Of a stretch of 64,000 nt of DNA, positions 48,504 through 58,897 are shown in pieces. The stretch is from Zanthoxylum bungeanum. Lineage: Eukaryota; Streptophyta; Magnoliopsida; Sapindales; Rutaceae. The translations under genes and the position numbers were made by a program. The stretch is from contig SKCR01032803.1 in assembly GCA_019454045.1 (NCBI GenBank), forward strand, positions 40,240-104,239, given 5' to 3'. Under the pieces are notes generated by a model. The model was not told the origin of the DNA, ran no database searches, and saw nothing but the letters and a program-made list of their open reading frames with translations. Numbering within the stretch: position 1 is the first letter of the stretch; each line of letters starts with the position of its first letter.

Positions 48504-49623
48504 ATGAGTGAATCAGATATTGAGGTATCCCGGATAGATCAGTTGGAGAATGGTTTCGCCAAGATTACTGAACAATTGCAAGCCTTGACTACTGCCATGA
48601 CAAATATGGTTGTGCCCCGTGCTGGGGAAATTCTGAGAATGTGAGGCGTGATGAGCCTTCGAATGGGTTGGGGGATGATGTCCCCACTTTTGATGATGAC
48701 ATGGCAGAGTATGCAACAGGCAAAGTGATTGGGTCTCAGGCAGAATTTCAGAAGCTTCGGGATCAGGTTGAGTCAGTTACCCGTAAGATAAAGGGTAAGG
48801 ACGAAGAATTACTAGACTATGAGGCGATGGATTTTAAGGAACAGTTGCCTACTCAGTTCAAGATGCCGGATATGGCCAAGTTCAATGGGAATGGGGATCT
48901 GAGGGTCCACCTCCGACAATATGTGTCAGTTATGAGTTCAGTGGGCCTAACACATCGCCAAGCTCAGAAGATGTTTGGGATGTCACTTGAGGGGGCACCC
49001 GTAGTGTGGTACCATAGCCTTGAAAGAAAGGTTAAGGAGGATTGGAGGGAATTGGCAGATGTATTCCTGAAACAGTATGTTACAGACTTAGAGATTGATT
49101 TGTCACTTCGTGATTTGGAGAACACTAAGCAGAAGCCAGAAGAAAGCTTCAAGGAGTATGTAGACCGCTGGAGAAGCCAGCTTCTGAAAATACAGACTCG
49201 GCCCTCTGAGAAGGACCAGATTAAAGTGATCATCAAGGGCACTAAGCCATCGATCTACAGCAAGTTGAGGAGGATGACCTCCATGATTGCTGATTTCCGA
49301 CAGTTGAGGGAAACTGTCATGGACATTGAAGAAGAGGAGGCGGAAAAACCGGAAGTTTTATGGCCAGAATAGAAGGAATTTTGGGGGACATCCTGAAGCC
49401 AAGTCTTCCAGTGCTGAGGTCACTGCCATCAGGAACAGACGTTTCTCCAACTTGGGTAGACCTCTATCAAAGGTGTTTGAGAAATTGAAGATGCAAGGAC
49501 TCCTGAAACCCTTGGAACCTAAACCACTCCCCAGCCCTGTGCCGCACTACCTTGACTTGAACTTATTCTGTTATTTTCACCAGCAAAAGGGTCACGAAAC
49601 TGACAACTGCCCCCGCCTTAGAT
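48504..49623 (+). pseudogene. Gag of array A, internal 3, cut after the zinc finger
   Basis: Same architecture as the other two copies. After the shared break near 48642, a 243-codon frame (48641-49372) covers the acidic segment, KMFGMSLEGAPVVWYHSLER and the Gag core. A one-base insertion in an A run (about 49347) shifts the frame. The next frame (49326-49634) carries the zinc finger CYFHQQKGHETDNC. The sequence then breaks at 49623, where it should read 'gccttaggcatgag', and jumps into the middle of an LTR. Confidence 0.87.
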
Positions 49624-50391
49624 CGATGGCTTAGTGCATACGCACTTTCGAACGCATTTTACAAACGCTACGCGAATGCATACGCACTTTCTTAGTCTTA
49701 TCATGCATCAGGTCTGGTTCCGTTCGAACGCGTTCTCAAACGCTATACGAACGCGAACCTTCTATTTACCGTTCGAACGCGTTTACGAACGCTACACGAA
49801 CGCGCACACACTGAACTGAGTCTGTCTCATCATATTCATGCATAATTGCCTCTTGGTTGATCTTTCTTGTGTTATGTAGCCAATCATATTATTTGTATTC
49901 CTGCATTTATCCATTCTATGTGTTCTTGGGATGATATTCAAGCATGATTAGGCTGTTAGCATGTTATTTGGTTAATATGTTCATGAGATAGTATTCAAGC
50001 ATGATTAGGTTGTTCTTAGTTTTCCATATCATATGATTGAGAAATGTTCATGAGATTGCCATGAGATGTTGCATGTTGTGATGAACTTGTTGATGTATGC
50101 ATGTGAATTTAGAAGCATGATACTATTGGAAATAAGTGTTACTTAAACTTGATTAAATTATTACATAAATCCTTTCATTACAAGTGACATAAGTAAGGGA
50201 CCATTCCGAACCCAACGGTTTGAGGTCTTCCCTTGCGATGGGTGACTGCGGCCTTAAATCTCATTTTCCCAGTTCACACCGGGTGGCGACTCCATCATTC
50301 TCCGGTTTAGTTCCTCCGCGGACTATTCCGTACTCCCGACCGGGCCGCGAGCCCGGGACAACATGCGTCGCCCAGATCCTGTGTCCCCACA
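49624..50391 (+). repeat. LTR4 remnant of array A, with short filler at the junction
   Basis: A filler-like stretch of about 24 bp (49624-49647, containing 'atcgatggcttag' and 'gcatacgcac') joins gag to the LTR at 'ttcgaacgcattttac'. From there the LTR runs to its normal end CCCCACA (50391), followed by CGTAG. About 2 kb of the LTR and the whole gag-to-polypurine segment are deleted. Confidence 0.85.
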
Positions 50392-50396
50392 CGTAG

Positions 50397-51182
50397 TATA
50401 CGTAGTATTGTTTATTTCGATCCTATATCGAATGTCACATACTAGGCCTAGGGCTGGAATTGTGTCTGCCCCGTACGAAGCATATATTGGATCTCTGGTA
50501 ACTAGTCTCTATAATCGGATAATCATGACCTTGTCATATTATCCCGATAGCTGCAGCATACAAGAGTACCAGTTCCGTATCATGCGTGATCATCATCTCC
50601 ATATGACTGAAGTGATACCTTCATCTTGACATCACACCCAATGCACTAACATTCTCAGTATACCTATAAGAGGCGTACACATAACCTGTTAAAGCCCCGG
50701 ACGACCAAAACCAAAGTATACTGATTGTCGCAAGTATTAGCGATGCAAGTCTCAGGTTAAGACCAAATACACCTACCCTGATTCGAATTCCCATAGACAC
50801 ATAAGCGAAGCTGTTTCCGTACCATCGGTAAACAGAACCTCATATTACACTTGCATGAGTATCCAATACCCAAATATATGAGAACTATGATGTTACACTT
50901 CTATAACACGCACAAGTGTAATACTAGTCTATTCCGCATTATCGATGTCCAGTCTCGATAATGCTACGACTAGGGATATTTAATGTTAAACCTTACGTGG
51001 ATTAATAATGTCTCATATCTTATTAATCTGGTACTAATCATATGGACTTTTATCATTTATATATATCCCGGTAATCCAATTACAAATGATAAAAGAGCAA
51101 TTTCCTTTGTCACATAGTTAATTTGTACAACAACAACATGTTCTGTACAAATAGTGATGCTATGGGTCATAATTGTCCAACA
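50397..51182 (-). repeat. 5' LTR of element F, second part
   Basis: It continues the LTR broken at 20646, from 'tatacgtagtattg' to the end 'ggtcataattgtccaaca'. It matches 12850-13670 closely, with about 35 bp missing near 50803. The host sequence TCAAC follows. Confidence 0.88.
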
Positions 51183-53110
51183 TCAACTTCACGAATAAAT
51201 GAACCAGATCAAAAGATCATTGATTTGGATGAAAATATTGATTTTTATGAACAAGAAGAAAATTCAGAGGAATATTCAATGAGAGCTACCTTTGATAACA
51301 AAAAGTTAGCAAAAATTGAAAAATGAGAATTAAGCATAAAACATCCTTCTAGTATTATGATAAAACTGAAAGGAATGTATGCAAGGCAAATAATAATTAT
51401 ACATGAATATCAAGAACTCAAAAGGAGTATTGAAATCTCTCATACAAAGGGAAATATAAAATTAAATTTAGGGTTATTTACATTTTACTACAAAAATTAT
51501 GATAAAATAACAATTGGGTACTATGAATATTAACATATTACATTTTACTACTAAACTTATATAAAACTTAACATTTTACTATTTTTCCATCTAAACCATT
51601 AGTTGACCGTCAGTTGACCTTTAAAAAGACCGTTTTACTCTCAAAATAAAATAAAAGTGATTACAATTATATCCTTTAAAAACATATCTAAATCTTATAT
51701 ATAACAATAAAAAAGATGCAATCAAAAATTACATTTATAAAAATACTTTAGTCTCTAAACTGTCCATAAACCCAACAAAATAAAGAATTTAATACCAAAA
51801 TAATTTAATAATTAACATTCTCATAATATCCAAAATACTTTAAAGTATAAGAATAAAAGAGATGTACTCAATAATCATTAATTCTTTGTTCAATTATAGT
51901 CTTGGTACTGGAGGGGAACAATAAAGACAATGAGTAATCGTATTGTCAATATCTTTTTTAGTTTTTATTTTTTTTATTCATTTCGTAATGACAATATTAC
52001 CCTTAATTTTTTTTATAATATTTATAATTTATAATAATTTACGGGTTAAGATTCTTTTATCCCTACGATATTAGCATGATGTCATGGTCAACTGACGGTC
52101 AACTAACGGCTTGGATGGAAAAATAGTAAAATGTTAAATTTTATATAAGTTTAGTAGTGAAATGTAATATGTTAATATTCATAGTACCTAATTGTTATTT
52201 TATCATAACTTTAATATTAAAACGTAAATAACCCTTAAATTTATTTAACAAACAAGTGTAAATGAAATTTTGAGAAGAATACCTCCCAAAAAGAGAAAAA
52301 AAAAATACAATATGTGTACCTAATAGGTATTCAAATATTATTTAAATATCTGTTTAAAGAAAGAATAGATAGTCCAATAATGATTAGTTTATTCGATGAA
52401 ATGTTTAATAACATTAAAGATGCACGTTTAGGAATAGTGGAAGGAAATTTAGCTTACAAAAAACTATTATGCACTTGCTATCCTAAATATTGTATAAGTT
52501 TAAAAGACAAAAACTTTAATGATGAGCTTACATTTTGAATTATTAAAAGATAAATTCCTTAAACTAGGAAACAGAGTCATGATTGTTTACTACTCTGCTC
52601 TATTTTCATTGTGCAACATTAATTATGGTGAAATATATATGAATAAACCCTTTATAGAAATAAAGGATGAATGCTTAGATATAAGCAAAGTAAGAGAACC
52701 ATTCTTACAAGAAATAGCAGTACCGGAACACTATCGTATAAAATTTGGAAATGTCACAATATTACAACATGTCAATAATAAATATAGGATCAGAAATAAC
52801 TCTGATAAAAGAATTCATTTGGAAAAGATGGATGATATTGGAAAAACCAATTATAACTAAAGGTGTCACCAGAGATTCCAGTATCACTAAATATGATAAC
52901 AATTTACTTGTCCTCTTAGGCAATAAAATTATTAGTATTAAATGAGTTTACGCTTATAATAATCTTGATGTAGATATTATATTTAGAAATGATTTCATAC
53001 AACAGTTTGCTCAATATGGACAAATTATATATGTGATCACTCTTAAAACCTCGTGTGGACATCTAATTAACCTATCGCGCGAGTTTTTAAACCGTTCAGA
53101 GTTCGCCTAG
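51183..53110 (+). pseudogene. Endogenous caulimovirid (pararetrovirus) relic with movement-protein similarity
   Basis: Once the inserted element 51471-52234 is set aside, plus-strand frames at 51183-51326, 51330-51470, 52262-52310, 52314-52538, 52519-52860 and 52745-52945 read like a caulimovirid movement protein. Recognisable are GIQILFKYLFKERIDSPI, then GNLAYKKLLCTCYPKY, both of which fit the conserved core of that family as I know it. Breaks include a stop at 51327, a frame change in an A run near 52305, a shift at about 52530 where two frames overlap, and further shifts at 52800-52950. The last part (about 52960-53100, with TLKTSCGHLINL) resembles the region after the viral protease. If so, coat-protein sequence is missing between them. 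No reverse transcriptase is present. The relic cannot make a working protein. Confidence 0.65.
51471..52234. mobile_element. Mutator-type non-autonomous inverted-repeat element (MITE-like)
   Basis: It is 764 bp with terminal inverted repeats of about 148 bp (51471-51618 and 52087-52234), both opening GGGTTATTTAC and about 92% alike by eye. The 9-bp direct copies TTAAATTTA flank it (51462-51470 and 52235-52243), and a 9-bp duplication is typical of Mutator-like elements. Next to the inner ends lie 'gttgaccgtcagttgacc' words. The 470-bp centre is A/T-rich without a reading frame, so transposase must come from elsewhere. It interrupts the caulimovirid relic. Confidence 0.85.
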
Positions 53111-53740
53111 CACCGTGTGGTGGTTGGGAAAAAATAATTTATTAAAAAAATAAATTAATAATTAATTAATAAAGTAATAATTAATTAATACTTAATTTAT
53201 AAATAATAAATAAAATTAATCAATAATTAATAATAAAATAATATTTAATATTTTAATAAAATAATAATTTAATAAAAGAATATAATAATATTTAGTAATT
53301 TAATACATTAATAATTAATAATAATTAATAAATTAATATGTAATTATGACTAAGGGTATTTTTGTAACTTATTAAAAATTCATTCCGATTACTAGACAAA
53401 GTAAACACATCAATAGTAATACTACTTCATTCCGATTATAATTCCTACCGTTAAGTAAACAAGTTATTCTGATTCCAATTTATCATTCTCATTTCAATCC
53501 ATTCCGATTTCATATCATTCTAAATTACTCATACTTAAACGCACCATAAAAATGCCCGAACAGCAATGACGTCACTGCTAAAATGGAATAAATTAATTAT
53601 TTTAAAAAAAAAATCTAATAAGGCAAAAATGAGACGAGAGGATCCGTTTGCAGATCACATTAAACACTGTTTTGACTCTTTTGAGTCACCAATTTGAGAC
53701 ATCTTAAATAATTTTTTTTTTTTTTTTCAAAAAAAAAAAA
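53111..53740 (+). promoter_or_regulatory. Upstream region of the otubain gene
   Basis: From 53111 to 53340 there is an A/T-rich low-complexity stretch of 'ttaattaataa' words. From 53341 to 53555 five 'cattccgat'-like words and a closing 'ttaaacgcacc' suggest a decayed small transposon, but no clear second end was found. The palindromic bZIP-type site TGACGTCA lies at 53567-53574. T and A homopolymers (53711-53740) directly precede the start codon. No firm TATA box was identified. Confidence 0.5.
53567..53574. promoter_or_regulatory. TGACGTCA palindrome, candidate bZIP site
   Basis: A perfect eight-base CRE-type palindrome lies 167 bp before the otubain start codon. TGACG-containing sites bind plant bZIP factors such as the TGA family. 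Function here is inferred from sequence only. Confidence 0.45.
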
Positions 53741-56550
53741 ATGCAAAATCAAGAGGAGTTTGGAGGTTCATGTGAATTTGATGACTGGGCCAATTACGGA
53801 GACGACGATATTATGCAGCAGCAATCCCATATTAAAGCCGAGGAAGCGCAAAAGATTCCATTCGTTGGTGATAAGGTATCAATAAACCAAACCCATGTTT
53901 CTATTATATTTATTTTTGAATTCGTTAATTTGTGACAATTTTTTTCCCTGTTCTTGAGGAATTTGTTTCTTGTGATAGCATTTGTTACCTTAATCTTTAG
54001 ACTTGTAATTTTGAATTGAATGCCAATCTTGTGAAGAGTATAAGTTGACATTCATTATTTAACACGATGATTCTGTCGTGCGATGACTCTATATGGAACT
54101 TGGTTTTGCCTATGTCAGACTTGTAGTGTTATGTGTTACGTGTATCTTGGACATGGAGTAGCATTACCCAAATAAGAAACATATCTGCTTGTGTTTGATT
54201 TCAGTTTGGTGATATTGTTTAGGAATTTGTATATGAAATTATGAATCTCGTGCATTGTTGTTGGTGATGATTTCTGATTATAATTTTTTTTTGATGTATT
54301 TATTACAGGAACCTCTCTCTGCATTAGCATCTGAATATCAGTCAGGCAGCCCAATTTTGTTGGAGAAAATTAAGGTGTTCAGTTTGTCTATTTCATGGGT
54401 TCACTTCATTGGTTCTGATAATTGTGACTCTTTGAAGGTTATTACTGTTCCTTTTGCAGGTTCTTGGTGAGCAGTATGCTGCCATTAGGCGTACACGAGG
54501 AGATGGCAACTGTTTCTTTCGAAGTTTTATGTTCTCCTATCTTGTATGTCTTGTAGATCATCATATTGTGTCTATACTTTCTGATTTCTGTTTTTGGGAT
54601 TCTTGCTGGAGGCAACTGACAACCTAATATGTTTCAGCGAATTTAACAACTAAATAAATTGTGGGTTGCCTGAAATAGGAGCACGCTTTGGATTCTCAAG
54701 ATCGAGCAGAAGTAGATCGTATTAAAGCCAAAGTTGAGGAATGTAGAAAAACACTTCAGAGTTTGGGTTATGCAGACTTTACCTTTGAAGACTTCTTTGC
54801 GGTAAATCTAGGACCTGCACTTTTTCTTTTTTAGTGATAGGGCAACTTTCTCTATTTCTAAATGTGATGTAATACCACTGATATTAGATGAAATGAATAA
54901 ATTCGAATTTCAAGCTACATCAGTTGATGGAAGTCACCAATATGCTTTCAAAAATTTGTACCCACGTTACTTATTAATCATAGTTTTCCTAGTAGGTTGG
55001 CCGTCATAGGAGGCGCTTATATTGTAGGTTGCTTATGTGATTGGGATTAAGACTTCATTGAGCTCCATTGCATTAATAGTAGTTTTCTCACTTTTTGTTA
55101 AAGGGAAAATAACAAAAAGATTTATGGTTTAATTTTGAGATGTAACTTAGCATACTCATCTTTGCAATTATTGATGGTTATTTATTGGCACTTCTGGTTA
55201 CCCTTTAATGGCTTCATTGTTGTATATTCTAGACATGCTAACTTGTCTTAGACACCGATGATCTGCTACTAATTGCCTTTGAATCATTTTCAGTTATTTA
55301 TTGAGCAGCTGGACAGTGTTATTCAAGGAAACGAATCTTCCATAAGGTGCGGATCCTGTGTTTCTGGGTCTCATCATTTATGTGTCTCATCATTTATGTC
55401 AACAACTCTTAATTACAAATTTATTGTTTAAGTTTCATGTTTATTGCTTTGGTTTAATCATAAAGCTATGAAGTGTAACTACCGCTAAATTTTGAGTTGT
55501 CTTCCTGAATCAAAATCAAATGATTTTATTAGCTTGTTCAGTTAATATAGTTTTCACTCTCTATTTCTCCTTTTCCAGTCACGATGAACTTGTAATAAGA
55601 AGTAGAGATCAGTCAGTATCTGACTATGGTGAGTAAATTTATAAACCTGAATGTATCATTCTGTATTCACGCTTTTTCTCCTGACAGAATTGGTTGGTCA
55701 GTTGTAATGTTTTTCAGATTTGTTACCTCTGGTGAAATAAGAAAGCGCTCAGAGTTTTTTGAACCCTTTATATTGGGATTAACAAATGCAACAGTCGAAC
55801 AGGTTTGTGTGGTACTATAAAATGTTGTGAACTTATGATCATTTTTTGTTTCCATTCTTCATTAGATTAGTGTATCAAGGAGTTATGGGAACTAACTAGG
55901 TTCTCTAATTGTGCTGTAAGATTCAAAGTGAATACAAGAGAGAGAATAACTGGAATAAATTCTGCAACTGTCTGTATAAATCTGTATACTTTTTTTTTTT
56001 TTTTTTTGTGTGCTAATTCTAGTGATTTCGCATTTGTTTTGTTATTAGTCATTCTTAAAGACTGAAATGTTATTCCTAAATCATAAGTTAGTTTTATGGG
56101 GATTTAGATTTATTAACTCTTGGAAGTTTCATTTGAAATTTTATGGTCTTAGGTATTTAGATCTAATGATCTATGACCTAACCTGAAGTTTGATTCAAAA
56201 TTTCATGGTTATGTTATATGGCTTGGAGCCCCTGGATTCTTACAGTCTCTCTCTCTCACACACACACATTTGTTTTGGATTAGTTTTGCAAGTCATCAGT
56301 GGAACCAATGGGTGAAGAGAGCGACCATGTACACATTACTGCCATTTCGGATGCATTAGGTGTTCCAATCCGTGTTGTATACCTAGATCGCAGCTCTTGT
56401 GATTCTAGCAGTGCCAGTGTAAATCATCATGATTTCATACCCACTTCTGGAGATCTTGCAAATGCTACTAGTTTTCGCTCTGAGACCTCAAGTCCTTTTA
56501 TTACTTTGCTGTATCGTCCAGGCCACTATGACATTCTCTACCCGAAGTGA
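53741..56550 (+). CDS. OTUB1: Otubain-type deubiquitinating enzyme (OTUB1 family)
   Basis: Eight coding exons: 53741-53875, 54309-54374, 54460-54543, 54679-54801, 55294-55346, 55579-55628, 55702-55802 and 56284-56550. All introns are GT-AG, and the joined frame is 292 codons plus TGA. This is a cysteine protease that removes ubiquitin from proteins. The catalytic motif GDGNCFFRSF gives Asp82 and Cys85, and GHYDILYP near the C-terminus supplies His285, the OTU catalytic triad. Between them are SLGYADFTFEDFF, RSRDQSVSDYVVMFFRFVTS and EPMGEESDHVHITAISDALG, all hallmarks of plant otubains. The N-terminal 45 residues are acidic and Gln-rich and are poorly conserved in the family. The length fits (about 300 residues). 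The start is the first ATG after the homopolymer run. Rice OTUB1 (WTG1) is known to control plant architecture and grain shape; the role here is inferred. Confidence 0.95.
56246..56268. repeat. Compound (TC)n(AC)n microsatellite in otubain intron 7
   Basis: 'tctctctctctc' runs into 'acacacacacac' about 15 bases before the intron acceptor, where it replaces part of the usual pyrimidine tract. Confidence 0.9.
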
Positions 56551-58897
56551 TGCATTAGCTGATTCCAGTAAGTCTTTCTTCTTTTGAGTCACTACTTACT
56601 AATGAGCGTCTCCCATTGGGGAAAACTTGTGGCTTACTCCCCTTCATGGGGATGCCAAATGAGCTATTAGGTTGACTTGCTCATGGAACTGTCTTTTGAT
56701 TTATTTTTTTAATAAGTTCATTTATCTTTTGGAGTTTAGCTTTTCCTTTTCTCTGTTAAAAAACAAAATAATTAAATAAATTGTCTCCGTCTTGGCAAAA
56801 AGAAAGGAGATACAAATGTGGACTAGATGTCCATAAAGCAGACAAAAGGTAAGCGGAGAGGAAGCAATTCTGTAAAAAGTTACATCATGAAAGCCTAACC
56901 ATGAACAGCAATCCCTTCCCTAATCCTAAGAGATACATATCTCTGCCAAACTATTCCAGAACCCCTTCCCTATTAGGATTTATAGAGGAAAAAGACAGCT
57001 TGAAAATCTTTTTGAACTGATGTCCAAAGCCAAGCAGAAATGACGAACTCTCTCTCATAAGTTTAATGTGCTATCTTCTTCTCTATTCTCACTAAAGATA
57101 CGGTTATTTCTTTACGACCATAAATCCATAATACTGTTAAAGCATATTCGTGAATTTAGCTCATTCTGCTCATTTTGTGGCTGGCCTTGATATATAAATT
57201 GCATTGCACCATTCCCGTTGTATGGAGGCACTCTATTGTCATGCCCAAATAAAAGTGAAACTTGTTTTTGCTGGACTTCTATGTGCAAGCAGCCTCTTTG
57301 CTGATGTAGCCCTATTTTTAATACACTAGCAATGGCACGTACAAATAGTAATCACACCATTGATTTATTTGCTTCGTTTCACGTGGATGGTTATGGAAGT
57401 TTTGTTAGTTGATTGACACTGTTTTTTTCTTTTTTTTTCCTTCTGTGACGAGTATTGCAGACCACTGACAATGGCTTGGTCTTTGAAGGGGCTCTCAAGT
57501 TAATCTTGTGTTGTGGCAGGACAATGAGCTAAGCTCATCATTCTTGCAGTAACCTGAGGTTATAAACTTTTACATGTTTTGACATGTGTGGGGACATAAC
57601 CACACTTTAGTTTTTTTATTCAGAACTGCTGTGATATTGAATGATTGAAGAAAGAATTGCTCATTGTGCAATGTGAATTTAAAATCTTTTTCTTTTTTTC
57701 TGCTCAATGTTTGATATATTACTTTGTTGAAAGACACTAGATTTAGCAAATTAGATTACTTGAAAGCCCCAGGGATCCCTAGTTTCTCCGAACATGTACA
57801 ATGCGACAATATTTTTAATTCATCTTTGGTATTTGGCCTATTGAACCAGGATGGTTGTGGGATGCACTTAGTTGTTGAATTTTGACCATTACTAAGATAA
57901 CAGGTACCTCAGTGTAGAGCTAGTCAACTGGTTAAACTTAATGGATTAAGGTCCGTCCGGATCAAAGACCTTGATGGTAGTCAATTTTTATAAAATAAAG
58001 GGAGCGGCATAAACTTTGTCATACAGTAATATAATAGATATGGTTTGCTTAATTATATAGTAGTTAGTATGTATATCTAAATATATTTTTTGGTACAATC
58101 TGAAACAGTTAATTTTAGGGTGCATTTAAAGCTAAATAACTTTCTCACTTTTTATAATGAAAAGCTTGTAATATTTTTACTATTTTTGTCAAAGTTGGAG
58201 GACGTTTTGGTGTTTGTCAAACAAAAATATCGAGGGATGAGTGAATTTAACCCCAAAACAAAACAAAAATTTGAAACAACTTTCAATGGCATATCAAACC
58301 AATCTTGTAAACTCTTTAAAGGGAAATGAAATAGCAAAAACATAGACAGGAACAAAGAGAATGATGGGGGAAATAATAAGGTAACAAGTTTTGGTAAAAT
58401 GACTGGAACTTAAATAACTTGTTCATCAATTCAAAACTTTTCATAATCACTCATTTTTGAACAATTACAGATGGGAGCCTCACCCAACAATCAAAATACA
58501 ATAAAACCAATAAAAATAAACTGCCGGAAAGATATCAGCAGCGGAGCTCATCAACCAACAGCTTTAAAAAACTCTCCATTTCCTCGGCCAATTGAATAGA
58601 TTATATTTTCTTTACAAAATACTCTCAAGACCATCCAAAATTTGAAGCTCCATATCTTGCTCAGATACTAACTGTTTCAGAATTGACATAAACGAAAAGA
58701 AAACTGGGAAATTACCTGAATTTGGTCAACCTGTTTTCTCGAAATTTTTGAAGGCTTCTAGATTTTTTTTTCCCTTTTGGGTAGTATGTTATTCAGAGTC
58801 ACCCCAATATAAGCTGAAAGATTTGGGTGGATGCGCTTATGCGAATGCTCACTCCTAGTATATATAGGTTAGTGCCCATGAAAAATAAGTAGCCTGA
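56551..58897. other. Intergenic region between two convergent genes
   Basis: It holds the 3' untranslated regions of the otubain gene (left) and the MEI2-like gene (right). A splice donor-like 'ccagtaagtc' at about 56567 and an acceptor-like 'tattgcag' at about 57460 could bound an intron in the otubain 3' untranslated region. At 57905-57995 'gagctagtcaactggttaa' and 'ggtccgtccggatcaaagacc' faintly resemble the A and B boxes of a tRNA-derived SINE. The stretch 58040-58430 is A/T-rich with no recognised feature. Confidence 0.5.

Larger units (their letters stand above)
20647..50391 (+). mobile_element. Array A: trimeric Ogre-like LTR retrotransposon sharing LTRs
   Basis: The order is LTR1 (20647-23422), internal 1, LTR2 (27552-32366), internal 2, LTR3 (44752-47472), internal 3 cut short, LTR4 remnant (49648-50391). 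The outer ends are TGTAGGCACTG and CCCCACA, flanked by CGTAG on both sides (20642-20646, 50392-50396). Each inner LTR is flanked by a polypurine tract on the left and a primer site on the right, with no host sequence or target copy between units. The three internals share leader, gag and tandem-repeat blocks. Insertions G (in LTR2) and B (in internal 2) came later. No protease, reverse transcriptase or integrase is seen, so the element must have moved using enzymes of another element. LTRs 1-3 look almost identical by eye, which suggests recent expansion. Confidence 0.85.
11860..51182 (-). mobile_element. Element F: Ty1/copia retrotransposon, split by nested array A
   Basis: Read on the minus strand, F has a 5' LTR (51182-50397, then 20646-19554), a tRNA-iMet primer site (19552-19541), a leader, gag, integrase, reverse transcriptase and RNase H remnants, a short polypurine tract (about 13680-13671) and a 3' LTR (13670-11860). 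The right end is followed by TCAAC (51183-51187), the likely target copy. Its partner was not found, because the far end of the 3' LTR, about 300 bp present at 19554-19850, is replaced by unrelated sequence. Removing 20647-50391 and one CGTAG restores 'ggcgtagtatacgtagtattg', which matches the uninterrupted 3' LTR at 12841 ('ggcgtaatatatgtagtattg'). The element is dead: stops and shifts occur throughout pol. Confidence 0.85.

Noticed and set aside
57905..57995. A tRNA-like or SINE-like element
   Set aside because: Only weak A-box and B-box likeness, with no cloverleaf, no poly-A tail and no target copies seen.
58090..58329. A 79-codon plus-strand frame downstream of the otubain gene
   Set aside because: Low-complexity Lys/Phe-rich product in A/T-rich DNA, with no family likeness and a mirrored frame on the other strand.
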